Assembly (NCBI GenBank): GCA_964649515.1
Contig: CAZYPV010000029.1
Location: 1 to 37,456, forward strand
DNA length: 37,456 bases
From: CALKGK01 sp964649515
Lineage (GTDB): Bacteria > Bacteroidota > Bacteroidia > Flavobacteriales_D > Sanyastnellaceae
Direction of reading: 5' to 3'
Part shown: positions 1 through 7,956 of the stretch, one piece after another
Numbering within the stretch: the first letter of the stretch is position 1
How the letters are laid out: each line of letters starts with the position of its first letter
Program-made: the position numbers and the translations under genes
Notes under the pieces: model-generated
Database searches by the model: none
What the model was told of the DNA's origin: nothing
The model's input: the letters and a program-made list of their open reading frames with translations, nothing else

Positions 1-638
1 CCAATACTCACTTCATCCAAATGCGGTAGAGATTGAGCAAAATACCCCAGATTTTCTTGGTTGAGATCGTGCCCGGCGTTCACACCCAAACCACAATCAT
101 GGGCCCACTGGGATGCTTTGATGTACGGTGCAACGGCCTGTTCCTTCGATTTTCGGTAGTTGACGGCATAAGATTCAGTGTACAACTCAATGCGGTCACT
201 CCCCAATTTCGCAGCTCCTTCAATCATTTGTTGATCACATTCAATGAAGATACTGGTTCGGAGTCCGGCGCGTTTCAAGGTGTCGATCACTTCACTCAGT
301 AAAGCTTGATTTTGAAGGGTGTCCCAACCGGCATTGCTGGTCAGCACCCCCGGAGGATCGGGAACCAAAGTAACTTGAGCAGGCTTTACACTCAACACGA
401 GGTCCATAAAAGATTGATTTGGGTAGCCCTCAATATTGAATTCCGTGCTGAGCGCTGGTTGGAGGTCTTGAACATCTTGGTAACGGATGTGTCTTTCATC
501 AGGGCGAGGATGAACGGTAATGCCATCAGCTCCGAAACGCTCAATGTCAAGAGCAGCTTGCAATACGTTGGGAGTGTTTCCACCACGAGCATTTCTCAGG
601 GTAGCGATTTTATTGATGTTGACGCTGAGTTTTGTCAT
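1..638 (-). CDS. pdxJ: Pyridoxine 5'-phosphate synthase, C-terminus cut by window edge
   Basis: PdxJ condenses 3-amino-1-hydroxyacetone 1-phosphate with 1-deoxyxylulose 5-phosphate to pyridoxine 5'-phosphate in the DXP-dependent vitamin B6 pathway. Reading the minus strand from the ATG at 638 gives an uninterrupted frame beginning MTKLSVNINKIATLRNARGG, followed by the family signature GADGITVHPRPDERHI. Further on come TLVPDPPGVLTSNAGWD, the glutamate-bearing stretch IELYTESYA and the C-terminal GLGVNAGHDLN. About 212 residues are present of the roughly 235-240 usual for the family, so only the last segment is missing, beyond base 1. It is divergent from the CBS gene at 768, the common Bacteroidota arrangement. 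Family identity is clear from the motifs. Confidence 0.95.
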   Translation of the reverse strand, partial: MTKLSVNINKIATLRNARGGNTPNVLQAALDIERFGADGITVHPRPDERHIRYQDVQDLQPALSTEFNIEGYPNQSFMDLVLSVKPAQVTLVPDPPGVLTSNAGWDTLQNQALLSEVIDTLKRAGLRTSIFIECDQQMIEGAAKLGSDRIELYTESYAVNYRKSKEQAVAPYIKASQWAHDCGLGVNAGHDLNQENLGYFAQSLPHLDEVSI

Positions 639-710
639 TTTTTGAAGGGCAATTGTTTACAACTCTTAAAAGGATCTTTCCTACAAGATCTTGAACATGA
701 TAACTTGCAA

Positions 711-718
711 CAAAGTTA
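711..718 (-). promoter_or_regulatory. Candidate -7 box for pdxJ (TAACTTTG on minus strand)
   Basis: The minus strand reads TAACTTTG here, an exact match to the Bacteroidota -7 consensus TAnnTTTG, 72 bases upstream of the pdxJ ATG. I do not see a TTG -33 element at the usual 17-23 base spacing, so support is the -7 box alone. The rest of 639-767 shows no gene. Confidence 0.4.
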
Positions 719-767
719 TATAAGTAGGCGTTCTTAGCTTGAGTTTGTAACACTTAAAAAGCGACAA

Positions 768-1424
768 GTGTTTTTAAATAGAATCATTTCAAAAGAAATA
801 CCAGAAGTTCGCATCTCTGATACGGTAGATCAAGTCCTCCGAATCATGGAGGAATTCAAAGTGGAACACCTTCCCGTGGTGAAAGGAGATATTCTCTTAG
901 GAACCATTTCGGAAAGCACTTTGATGAACGTAGAAGATGAAGGTTTGCCCATCACGGGTTTGGAGCTTTTTGTTACCGCCATCGAAGAGCAGCAACATTT
1001 GTATGAGGTGATCGAGTTCATGGCAGAAAACCAACTGACTTTGGTGCCGGTAACCAATCATCGTGGAGAGTACCAAGGAGTGATTACTGCCTTGGATATG
1101 ATTCGAGAGTTTGCGAGATCTCAAGGAGTGAAGTCCGAAGGAAGTATTGTGGTGCTCGAAATGAATTCCCGAGATTATTCTCTTGCTGAGATTGCTCGCT
1201 TAGCGGAATCCAACGGTTTGAAGATTTTGAGTGCTGTGCTCACAACAATGGATGAATCCATCAAAACCGAGCTCACTTTAAAGTTAAACAAGCAAGACAT
1301 TGAGGCCTTCATGGCTACCTTGAGAAGGTATGATTATGAAGTGAAAGCCTTTTACAAAGCACCCGATCACAGCGAAGATCTCCGAAATAGGTATGAAGCT
1401 TTCATGAAATACCTCAATACCTAA
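768..1424 (+). CDS. CBS-pair protein with C-terminal ACT-like domain
   Basis: A soluble protein of 218 residues. Two CBS motifs lie at about residues 5-55 (VRISDTVDQVLRIMEEFKVE, then HLPVV) and 70-125 (LYEVIEFMAENQLTLVPV, then a GVITALDMI segment). From about residue 127 the chain (GSIVVLEMNSRDYSLAEIAR onward, ending in a variable KAFYKAP segment) looks like an ACT-type ligand-binding fold. CBS pairs usually bind adenine nucleotides; the ligand and target here are unknown. The start is most likely GTG at 768, because the in-frame stop at 735 leaves no upstream ATG and an ATG at 846 would cut the first CBS domain. It sits between pdxJ and nadK as in many Bacteroidota genomes, 36 bases before nadK, so cotranscription is likely. 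The ACT assignment is by pattern only. Confidence 0.88.
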   Translation: MFLNRIISKEIPEVRISDTVDQVLRIMEEFKVEHLPVVKGDILLGTISESTLMNVEDEGLPITGLELFVTAIEEQQHLYEVIEFMAENQLTLVPVTNHRGEYQGVITALDMIREFARSQGVKSEGSIVVLEMNSRDYSLAEIARLAESNGLKILSAVLTTMDESIKTELTLKLNKQDIEAFMATLRRYDYEVKAFYKAPDHSEDLRNRYEAFMKYLNT

Positions 1425-1435
1425 GGAAAGTGTCC

Positions 1436-1443
1436 TACCTTCG
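1436..1443 (+). promoter_or_regulatory. Candidate -7 box before nadK (TACCTTCG)
   Basis: TACCTTCG fits TAnnTTCG, a variant seen upstream of several genes in this window, and ends 17 bases before the nadK ATG. No convincing -33 TTG was found, so nadK may rely on read-through from the CBS gene. Confidence 0.3.
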
Positions 1444-1460
1444 TAGAAGAAGCAAGCGCT

Positions 1461-2336
1461 ATGAACATTGCGATATACGGTAAAAATTTTGGAGATGAGT
1501 TCATCCCCTCCATTGAACTGCTTTTGCGGCAAATGCAAAAAGACGGCTTTCAGCTGAAGATCTACGAAAAATTCGCTCCTTGGCTCAAAGAACGAATCCC
1601 CCTCATGCAAGCGGTGGATACATTTACAGATATCCAAGAAATGCTTCCGTGCAAAGCGTTGATCAGTATTGGAGGAGATGGAACTCTGCTCGACAGTGTT
1701 ACCATCGTTCAAAACAGCGGTGTTCCCATTTTAGGAATCAATACCGGTCGCCTCGGCTTTCTCTCCAACATTTCGTCCAGCCAAATCATAGATGCCATTG
1801 ATGCACTCAAGGCAGATCGCTATGTCTTGGACCATCGCGCCCTCATTGAGGTGAACGCAGAGGGGGTGGACTTCGGTAGCTTCAACTATGCGCTCAATGA
1901 GGTTACCATCCACAAAAAAGAAACTTCCTCCATGATTGCTATTCACGCCAACATGGAAGAACACTATATTAATACGTATTGGGCAGACGGACTCATTATT
2001 TCTACGCCTACCGGTTCTACTGCTTATTCTTTGAGTTGTGGTGGACCCATAGTGATGCCGGGCACGGAAAGCTGGATTTTCACCCCAATTGCCCCACACA
2101 ACCTCAACGTTCGCCCTCTAGTGGTTCCCAACACCAAGGCCATTCAACTGCGGGCAGAGGGTCGGGAACTTCAATTTCTGCTCACTTTGGACTCCCGGTC
2201 ATTCACCATTGACCACGAAACCGAGGTGGAAATTAAAAATGCCCCCTTCGAAATCGCTCTCATCAACCTCGAACACCAATATTTCTTCAACACCATCCGA
2301 AAGAAAATGATGTGGGGAATGGACAAAAGAAATTGA
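1461..2336 (+). CDS. nadK: NAD kinase
   Basis: Phosphorylates NAD to NADP using ATP (or polyphosphate in some family members); cytoplasmic. The 291-residue product has the catalytic GGDGTLLDSV motif at residues 71-80 (Asp73), the NTGRLGFLS segment, and the second conserved block WADGLIISTPTGSTAYSLS followed by a Gly-Gly-Pro-Ile turn. Length matches the bacterial family (about 290). The ATG at 1461 is preceded by an A-rich stretch and gives a normal N-terminus (MNIAIYGKNF). It lies between the CBS gene and the DUF6089 gene in the phylum's conserved cluster. No disruption is seen. Confidence 0.97.
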   Translation: MNIAIYGKNFGDEFIPSIELLLRQMQKDGFQLKIYEKFAPWLKERIPLMQAVDTFTDIQEMLPCKALISIGGDGTLLDSVTIVQNSGVPILGINTGRLGFLSNISSSQIIDAIDALKADRYVLDHRALIEVNAEGVDFGSFNYALNEVTIHKKETSSMIAIHANMEEHYINTYWADGLIISTPTGSTAYSLSCGGPIVMPGTESWIFTPIAPHNLNVRPLVVPNTKAIQLRAEGRELQFLLTLDSRSFTIDHETEVEIKNAPFEIALINLEHQYFFNTIRKKMMWGMDKRN

Positions 2337-2343
2337 TTGTGAG

Positions 2344-2351
2344 TAATTTTG
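2344..2351 (+). promoter_or_regulatory. Candidate -7 box for DUF6089 gene (TAATTTTG)
   Basis: TAATTTTG is an exact TAnnTTTG match, 77 bases upstream of the ATG at 2429, in the 92-base intergenic stretch after nadK. A -33 TTG at proper spacing is not evident. Confidence 0.35.
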
Positions 2352-2428
2352 TCAGACAAAAGCCGAACTTTTTGTCCGCAAATACGAATAAAGCACAATA
2401 AAACGCGTTAATCTGCATTCAATTGACA

Positions 2429-3268
2429 ATGAAGCACTTCGTTCAAATACTTCTGCTAAGCATCATCACTACTACCGCTTGGGCTCAAGGGAAAAAGTTT
2501 GAGACCTCGAGAGAGATCGGTATCATCGGAGGAACGTCCTATTATATTGGAGACCTCAATCCAAGCAAACACTTTGGCGGACCATTGAACTTGACCACTG
2601 GGGTAATGTATCGGAACAATCTTGATCGTCGTTGGAGTATTAAAGGACAATTGCTTTTTGGTCGATTTTCAGCATCCGATGCTGCTTCCGACGACCCTTG
2701 GATGAGAAATAGAAATCTCTCTTTTCGAAACGACATCGTAGAAGGTGCCATCCAAGCGGAATTGAATTTCCTTCCATATCAGATTGGCAATCCCAAATAT
2801 CCCTTTTCGCCCTATTTCTTCCTGGGAGCCGCTTTTTACAGCCATAAACCCCAGGCAGAGTTCAACGGGCAATGGTATGAACTTCAGGCTTTAGGTACCG
2901 AAGGACAAGAAACCAGCGAGGGCGGGGATGCCTACAATGTGAATGGCTTGGCTTTTCCTTTTGGTGCTGGTTTGCGGGCGAATTTATTTTCCATTGTCGC
3001 CATTTCTCTTGAATGGGGGATGAGAAAAACCTACACCGATTACCTCGATGACGTGAGCGGAGTGTATGTTTCGCCTGCTGTTCTGGCGGAAGAAAGTGGA
3101 ACCTTGGCTGCGCGTTTGGCCGATCGAAGCTTGGAACGAGAGGGTCAGTTTGGCGATAATGCCGGTCAGCAACGCGGAGATCCCGGTCGAAACGACTGGT
3201 ACAGTTTCGCCACCGTAACACTGTCTTTCAGAATCGGGAAATTACCAACCACCTGTTGGAATCAGTAA
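2429..3268 (+). CDS. DUF6089-type outer-membrane beta-barrel protein
   Basis: A 279-residue exported protein. The N-terminus MKHFVQILLLSIITTTAWAQ is a signal peptide with predicted cleavage after Ala-Gln. The mature chain begins with REIGIIGGTSYYIGDLNPSK, typical of the small barrel family found just upstream of uppS/bamA in Bacteroidota. It shows alternating hydrophobic/polar strands (YPFSPYFFLGAAFYSHKP, LRANLFSIVAISLEWGMRKT) and ends with a strand-like WYSFATVTLSFRIG. The ATG at 2429 is chosen over a TTG two codons earlier because it starts the signal peptide. Function is unknown; position next to bamA suggests envelope assembly. The family name is from memory of the gene neighbourhood and sequence style. 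Confidence 0.82.
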   Translation: MKHFVQILLLSIITTTAWAQGKKFETSREIGIIGGTSYYIGDLNPSKHFGGPLNLTTGVMYRNNLDRRWSIKGQLLFGRFSASDAASDDPWMRNRNLSFRNDIVEGAIQAELNFLPYQIGNPKYPFSPYFFLGAAFYSHKPQAEFNGQWYELQALGTEGQETSEGGDAYNVNGLAFPFGAGLRANLFSIVAISLEWGMRKTYTDYLDDVSGVYVSPAVLAEESGTLAARLADRSLEREGQFGDNAGQQRGDPGRNDWYSFATVTLSFRIGKLPTTCWNQ

Positions 3269-3291
3269 ACCGATAAATTTCAGTAAATTCG
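3256..3291 (+). promoter_or_regulatory. Candidate promoter for uppS-bamA (TTG-N25-TAAATTCG)
   Basis: TAAATTCG at 3284-3291 matches TAnnTTCG, with a TTG at 3256-3258. The 25-base spacer is slightly long for the 17-23 base consensus. It would give a leader of about 100 bases before uppS. Confidence 0.35.
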
Positions 3292-3394
3292 CGCTCCGAG
3301 AGTGAAAGTGCATCCCTTGCAAATTCAGTGTGGAAAAACTCTTCTGCCCTGTTGTAGCATTTAGCGATGCATTTACGTTTTAGATGTAGTGCGA

Positions 3395-4135
3395 ATGGCA
3401 ATTCCTTCAAATATTAACCCAGAAAAGGTTCCTAATCACGTGGCCATCATCATGGATGGCAACGGAAGATGGGCAAAATCACAAGGTCAAGACCGAATCT
3501 ATGGTCACCTCAGTGGCGTGCGCTCCGTGCGAGAATCTTTAGAGGCGGCAAGAGAACTAGGGGTGAAATACCTCACGCTTTATGCTTTCTCTACAGAGAA
3601 TTGGAACCGACCAAAAGAGGAGGTAGCTGCTTTGATGGACCTCTTGGTGAAAACCATTGTTGGAGAAATTGATGAGCTCGATGCAAATGGCGTTCGATTG
3701 GAAGCCATTGGCGATCTTGATCACCTGCCCGATTCTTGTAAAACAGAACTTCAAGGAGGTATCGAAAGAACCAAGGACAACCAAGAAATTACCCTTATCC
3801 TGGCCTTGAGCTACAGCTCGCGGTGGGAAATCATTGAAGCCATCAAAGGCATGATCAATTCTGGAGTGAAGGCAGAGGAGGTGAACGAAGAGCTCATTCA
3901 CAACTACCTCAGTACCCACGATTTTCCAGACCCTGAACTGATGATTCGCACCAGTGGAGAACAACGCATTAGCAACTTCCTCCTCTGGCAATTGGCTTAC
4001 AGCGAACTCTATTTCACTGATACCTTCTGGCCCGAGTTTAGGAAAAAAGACTTTTTCGAAGCCATTGCCGAATTCCAAAGCCGTGAACGCCGATTCGGTC
4101 AAACCAGCGAACAGATAATATTGAAAGACAAATAA
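3395..4135 (+). CDS. uppS: Isoprenyl transferase (undecaprenyl diphosphate synthase)
   Basis: Cis-prenyltransferase that extends farnesyl diphosphate with isopentenyl units to the C55 carrier lipid for peptidoglycan and glycan export. The 246-residue product has the signature VAIIMDGNGRWAK with catalytic Asp21, the YAFSTENWNRP block, and the C-terminal diphosphate-binding block MIRTSGEQRISNFLLWQLAY followed by SELYF. Length matches the family. ATG at 3395 is preferred to an in-frame GTG two codons upstream. The TAA stop overlaps the bamA ATG by one base (TAATG), indicating translational coupling with bamA, a neighbour widely conserved in this phylum. Confidence 0.97.
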   Translation: MAIPSNINPEKVPNHVAIIMDGNGRWAKSQGQDRIYGHLSGVRSVRESLEAARELGVKYLTLYAFSTENWNRPKEEVAALMDLLVKTIVGEIDELDANGVRLEAIGDLDHLPDSCKTELQGGIERTKDNQEITLILALSYSSRWEIIEAIKGMINSGVKAEEVNEELIHNYLSTHDFPDPELMIRTSGEQRISNFLLWQLAYSELYFTDTFWPEFRKKDFFEAIAEFQSRERRFGQTSEQIILKDK

Positions 4136-6681
4136 TGAAATTATACCCGTTTTTAATCCTCGTTTTTGCTTTCTTCCTTGGGCTTAATCCGGCCTTTGCT
4201 CAACCCTCAAAAATTGGTGGAGGCATTGATTATGCCAAGCCAGCGGAATACAACATCGCGGGAATTACTGTGCTTGGAGCAGAGTTTACCGATGTGCAAA
4301 CGATCAAATTGTTTGCGGGTTTGCAGGAGGGAGACAAGATCACTGTGCCCGGGGAAGATGTGTCCAAAGCCATTAAAAACCTCTGGCGACAACAACTCTT
4401 TTCAGAGGTTGAGGTGTATGCTGCTGAGATTCGTGGTGAAGACATCTTTTTGGTCATCAGTGTGAAGGAAATGCCGCGTTTGTCCAAATACGGTATCCGA
4501 GGTGTTCGCAAAACGGAAAAGGAAAATATCAAAGAAGAGGTAGGGATTATTCGCGGAATGATTGTGAACGAAAACTTAATCACTACCACCAAAAACCGCG
4601 TAATTGCCTACTACATCGATAAAGGTTTCTACAACGCTGAGGTAGAGGTTACTACAGAGGTGGATCCCAACTACGATAATAGCGTTTCACTCTTCATCAC
4701 CATCAACAAAAAAGAACGAGTAAAGATTGACGAGATCTCGATTTCAGGAGCCAACCAATTGAAGGAGACGCAACTGCGAAGAGCATTCAAGAACACCAAA
4801 GAAAAACGCTGGTGGCGAGTATTCAAAAGCTCAAAATTCATTGAAGATGAGTATGAGGAAGATAAGAAACGTCTTCTCGCAAAGTACAATGCCGAAGGGT
4901 ACCGAAATGCCACTATCGTTGAAGACAGCGTGCGCCGCGTGGGCGAGAAAAGTGTGTCCATCGGTTTAAAGGTGAACGAGGGAAATAAGTTCTACTTCCG
5001 TTCCATCACGTTTAGTGGAAATAAAAAATACAGAACGGGTCAGCTCGACTCCGTGCTTAAAATTAACCGCGGAGACATCTACAATGTGGAGGTCTTGGAA
5101 ACTCGCTTGTATCAAAACCCCAAAGGCCTCGATATTTCGTCTTTGTACCAAGACGATGGCTACCTCAACTTCCAAGCAATTCCGGTAGAGGTGATGGTGG
5201 AGAACGATTCCATCGATATCGAAATTCGGATCCTTGAAGGTAAACAGTACCGCATTGGAAACATCACGGTGATTGGGAATACCAAAACAAATGACCATGT
5301 GGTGTATCGGGAGATTCGCACCCGACCGGGAGATTTGTTCAGTAGGACAGACATCATACGAACCCAGCGGGAGTTAGCCAACCTCGGCTACTTCAACCCA
5401 GAGGCCTTCCAAATCATTCCAACACAAAACCAAGCGGAAGGAACGGTGGATATTGAATACATTGTTGAAGAAAAACCTTCCGATCAAATCGAACTTTCCG
5501 GAGGATGGGGAGGTGGCCGAGTGGTAGGTACCCTCGGTGTAAGCTTCACCAATTTCTCACTCAGAAACATGTTCAAGAAAGGGGCTTGGCGTCCGGTTCC
5601 CACGGGAGATGGTCAGCGCTTGAGTGTACGTGCTCAGTCCAATGGAGCATTCTTCCAGTCTTACAACCTCAGCTTCACAGAGCCTTGGCTCGGAGGGAAG
5701 AAACCCAATTCACTGAGCGTTGCTGTTTGGCACTCGGTGCAGTCCAACGGTCAGCGTAAAAGAATCGATGGTGAGTTGAATCCGCTCAGACAGGCACTCA
5801 AAATTACTGGGGCCAGCGTTGGTTTGGGGCAGCGTTGGCAGAAACCAGATGATTGGTTCTTGATGTATTTGGGCTTGAGCTATCAGCACTTTGATTTGAA
5901 CAACTTTAATTCCTTCTTCAGCTTTTCCAATGGAAATTCGAACAACTTGGCTGCGGAATGGTCCTTACAACGAAATTCAGTTTCCGATCCAATATTCCCA
6001 ACGTGGGGATCGAACATCAAGTTGAGCGTAAAGGCAACACTCCCTTACAGCAGTATTTTCTATCGCGATAAAGACTTCACCGATGTGGAGAACATCACAG
6101 AACAAGAAAAATTCAAGTGGGTGGAGTACCACAAATGGAAGTTTACGGCCAAATGGTACACTGCTCTCACGAACAGTACGGAAGAAAATCCGCGAAAATT
6201 GGTGCTCCATACCAACGTGGGACTCGGTTTCTTGGGCTTCTATAATCGAGACATCGGACTCTCTCCCTTTGAGCGATTCTACTTGGGTGGGGTGTTCTTG
6301 AGTGGTTTCGTTTTGGACGGACGTGAAATTGTGAATCTTCGGGGTTATGACGACCTGTCCTTGACCTTCCCAAATCAAAATACCGGTTCGCCAGTAATTG
6401 CGAAGTATGGGGCAGAACTGCGCTATCCGCTTTCAACCAACCCCAATGCTACGATTTATGCGCTTACCTTTGCTGAAGCAGGAAATACTTGGGGCAATAT
6501 TGGAGATTTTAATCCTTTTGAGTTGAACCGATCTGCTGGTGTTGGATTGAGAATATTCCTCCCGATGTTCGGACTCTTGGGTCTGGATTATGGATGGAGA
6601 TTTGACGATATTCCGCAGGCTCCACAGATGGCAAAAGGACAATTTCACTTTAGTATTGGCATGAATCTTGGAGAACTGTAA
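4135..6681 (+). CDS. bamA: Outer membrane protein assembly factor BamA
   Basis: Inserts beta-barrel proteins into the outer membrane. The 848-residue precursor starts with the signal peptide MKLYPFLILVFAFFLGLNPA and ends cleavage at about residue 22. Residues 40 to about 440 contain successive POTRA-type repeats (VLGAEFTDVQTIKLFAGLQE; ISISGANQLKETQLRRAF; ITFSGNKKYRTGQLDSVLKI; NITVIGNTKTNDHVVYREIR). The remainder is the 16-strand-type barrel, with the conserved loop-6 motif LRGY at 735-738 and a final amphipathic strand QFHFSIGMNLGEL. The last residue is Leu rather than the Phe usual in Proteobacteria. Translationally coupled to uppS and followed by two skp genes, so chaperone and insertase are encoded together. 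Confidence 0.97.
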   Translation: MKLYPFLILVFAFFLGLNPAFAQPSKIGGGIDYAKPAEYNIAGITVLGAEFTDVQTIKLFAGLQEGDKITVPGEDVSKAIKNLWRQQLFSEVEVYAAEIRGEDIFLVISVKEMPRLSKYGIRGVRKTEKENIKEEVGIIRGMIVNENLITTTKNRVIAYYIDKGFYNAEVEVTTEVDPNYDNSVSLFITINKKERVKIDEISISGANQLKETQLRRAFKNTKEKRWWRVFKSSKFIEDEYEEDKKRLLAKYNAEGYRNATIVEDSVRRVGEKSVSIGLKVNEGNKFYFRSITFSGNKKYRTGQLDSVLKINRGDIYNVEVLETRLYQNPKGLDISSLYQDDGYLNFQAIPVEVMVENDSIDIEIRILEGKQYRIGNITVIGNTKTNDHVVYREIRTRPGDLFSRTDIIRTQRELANLGYFNPEAFQIIPTQNQAEGTVDIEYIVEEKPSDQIELSGGWGGGRVVGTLGVSFTNFSLRNMFKKGAWRPVPTGDGQRLSVRAQSNGAFFQSYNLSFTEPWLGGKKPNSLSVAVWHSVQSNGQRKRIDGELNPLRQALKITGASVGLGQRWQKPDDWFLMYLGLSYQHFDLNNFNSFFSFSNGNSNNLAAEWSLQRNSVSDPIFPTWGSNIKLSVKATLPYSSIFYRDKDFTDVENITEQEKFKWVEYHKWKFTAKWYTALTNSTEENPRKLVLHTNVGLGFLGFYNRDIGLSPFERFYLGGVFLSGFVLDGREIVNLRGYDDLSLTFPNQNTGSPVIAKYGAELRYPLSTNPNATIYALTFAEAGNTWGNIGDFNPFELNRSAGVGLRIFLPMFGLLGLDYGWRFDDIPQAPQMAKGQFHFSIGMNLGEL

Positions 6682-6700
6682 ACGTAAAATGATAAATTCG
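6668..6700 (+). promoter_or_regulatory. Candidate promoter for the skp pair (TTG-N22-TAAATTCG)
   Basis: TTG at 6668-6670 and TAAATTCG at 6693-6700 have a 22-base spacer, within the Bacteroidota sigma-A consensus range. The -33 part lies inside the last codons of bamA. The predicted start site is about 20 bases before the skp ATG at 6726. Confidence 0.45.
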
Positions 6701-6725
6701 CCGTTTGGTCTGTAAACCAACCAAC

Positions 6726-7385
6726 ATGAAAACACCTTTTTTACTACTCATCCTCGCTACCTTTATGGGATTGGGAGTGCAAGCACAGAAGTTTGCATAC
6801 ATTGACAGCGATTACGTTTTACAACACATGCCTGAATATGCTGAGGCACAGGCCAAGCTCAACGAGTATTCTTCACAATGGCAAACAGAGGTGGAAGAAA
6901 AATACGAGTCCATCGCAAGACTAGAAGCAGCCTACCGAGCTGAAAAGGTGCTTTTAACTGAGGAAATGAAAAAGCGCCGAGAAGCAGAAATTGCCGACAA
7001 ACGCCGAGAAGCTGCTGAGCTTCAAAAAAAGAAATTTGGGGTGGAAGGTGAGTTGTTCCAAAAAAGAGAGGAATTGATCCAACCCGTTCAAGATAAAATG
7101 TTTGATGCCATTAAAGAAGTAGCGAGAAATGGAAGCTATATGGTTATTTTTGACATCAAGAACAACAGCAACATGTTGTATTCAAACCCGAAATACAACG
7201 TGAGCGATAAAGTGATTAAAGAGATGGGCTTCACACCGGGTGAAACCATCGAAGCAGAAGGCGGAAAAGATGAAGCTGGAAGCAAAGGAACGAGCGGATC
7301 GGGAAGCCGAGATGCAGGAAGCAGAACAGGAAAAGCAGGTGGGACACAACAAACCAGAACCCCCGGTAAACCTGGAGGAAAATAA
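6726..7385 (+). CDS. skp: OmpH/Skp-family periplasmic chaperone, Gly/Ser/Lys-rich tail
   Basis: Skp-type trimeric chaperones hold unfolded outer-membrane proteins on their way to BamA. The 219-residue precursor has a signal peptide (MKTPFLLLILATFMGLGVQA, then Gln) followed by the family start QKFAYIDSDYVLQHMPEY. A long charged helical arm (about residues 40-125, rich in Lys/Glu/Arg) precedes the closing block YMVIFDIKNNSNMLYSNPKY. The last about 47 residues form a low-complexity Gly/Ser/Lys/Thr tail not present in the next gene's product. ATG at 6726 is chosen over a TTG seven codons upstream because it starts the signal peptide. 26 bases separate it from the second skp gene. Confidence 0.92.
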   Translation: MKTPFLLLILATFMGLGVQAQKFAYIDSDYVLQHMPEYAEAQAKLNEYSSQWQTEVEEKYESIARLEAAYRAEKVLLTEEMKKRREAEIADKRREAAELQKKKFGVEGELFQKREELIQPVQDKMFDAIKEVARNGSYMVIFDIKNNSNMLYSNPKYNVSDKVIKEMGFTPGETIEAEGGKDEAGSKGTSGSGSRDAGSRTGKAGGTQQTRTPGKPGGK

Positions 7386-7411
7386 AATAACCAACACAGA
7401 AAATTAAAACG

Positions 7412-7903
7412 ATGAAAAAGATACTCTTATTGGTGTTGTGCATGGCTGCTGGAATGAGCATGCACGCACAAAAGTTCGGACACATTTACTCAGATTCTCT
7501 TTTGATGGCCATGCCAGAAAAAGCTCAAGCTGAAGAAAAACTCCGTACGCTCGCTAAGCAGTACCAAGATGCGATTGATAAGAAAGACGCAGAGTTCAGC
7601 GCGAAATACCAAGAATACATCGAATTGGATCCCGAGTATCCAGAAGTATTGCGTGCGGAAAGAGAAAAGGAATTGACCATGATGCAACAAGGCATGCAAG
7701 AATTTGCTGTTACGATGCAAAACAAATTGGAAGAGGAAAGAGAAAAATTGATGACTCCAGTTTATGAGAAAGCAAGAGTAGCGATCCAAAAGGTGGCTAA
7801 GGACAACGGTTATACCTACGTATTTGATGCCAGCACAGGGGTGACACTCTACGAAGGCGGAGACAACATCATTGGCCTAGTAAAAACACAGTTGGGTATT
7901 TAA
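7412..7903 (+). CDS. skp: Second OmpH/Skp-family periplasmic chaperone
   Basis: A 163-residue paralogue of the preceding protein: signal peptide MKKILLLVLCMAAGMSMHA then QKFGHIYSDSLLMAMPEK. A long Lys/Glu-rich helical arm (about 35-115) is followed by the compact C-terminal block YTYVFDASTGVTLYEGGDNI. Length is that of typical Skp proteins; no tail. Tandem skp copies after bamA are usual in Bacteroidota. It shares a transcript with the first copy, and a hairpin with T-run follows 27 bases after the stop. Confidence 0.93.
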   Translation: MKKILLLVLCMAAGMSMHAQKFGHIYSDSLLMAMPEKAQAEEKLRTLAKQYQDAIDKKDAEFSAKYQEYIELDPEYPEVLRAEREKELTMMQQGMQEFAVTMQNKLEEEREKLMTPVYEKARVAIQKVAKDNGYTYVFDASTGVTLYEGGDNIIGLVKTQLGI

Positions 7904-7920
7904 TACTCCGAAGAAAACAA

Positions 7921-7928
7921 TACTTTTG
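7921..7928 (+). promoter_or_regulatory. Candidate -7 box before murI (TACTTTTG)
   Basis: TACTTTTG is an exact TAnnTTTG match, 28 bases upstream of the murI ATG. The nearest upstream TTG (7892-7894) is 26 bases away, longer than consensus. If active, the transcript would begin at the hairpin at 7931. Confidence 0.35.
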
Positions 7929-7930
7929 AA

Positions 7931-7955
7931 AGGACTGCTTTGGCGGTCCTTTTTT
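7931..7955 (+). terminator. Rho-independent terminator after the skp pair
   Basis: AGGACTGC (7931-7938), loop TTTG, GCGGTCCT (7943-7950) form an 8-bp stem with one wobble pair, followed by a run of six T (7950-7955). It ends one base before the murI ATG, so it either closes the bamA-skp transcript or acts as a hairpin in a murI leader. Confidence 0.75.
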
Positions 7956-7956
7956 G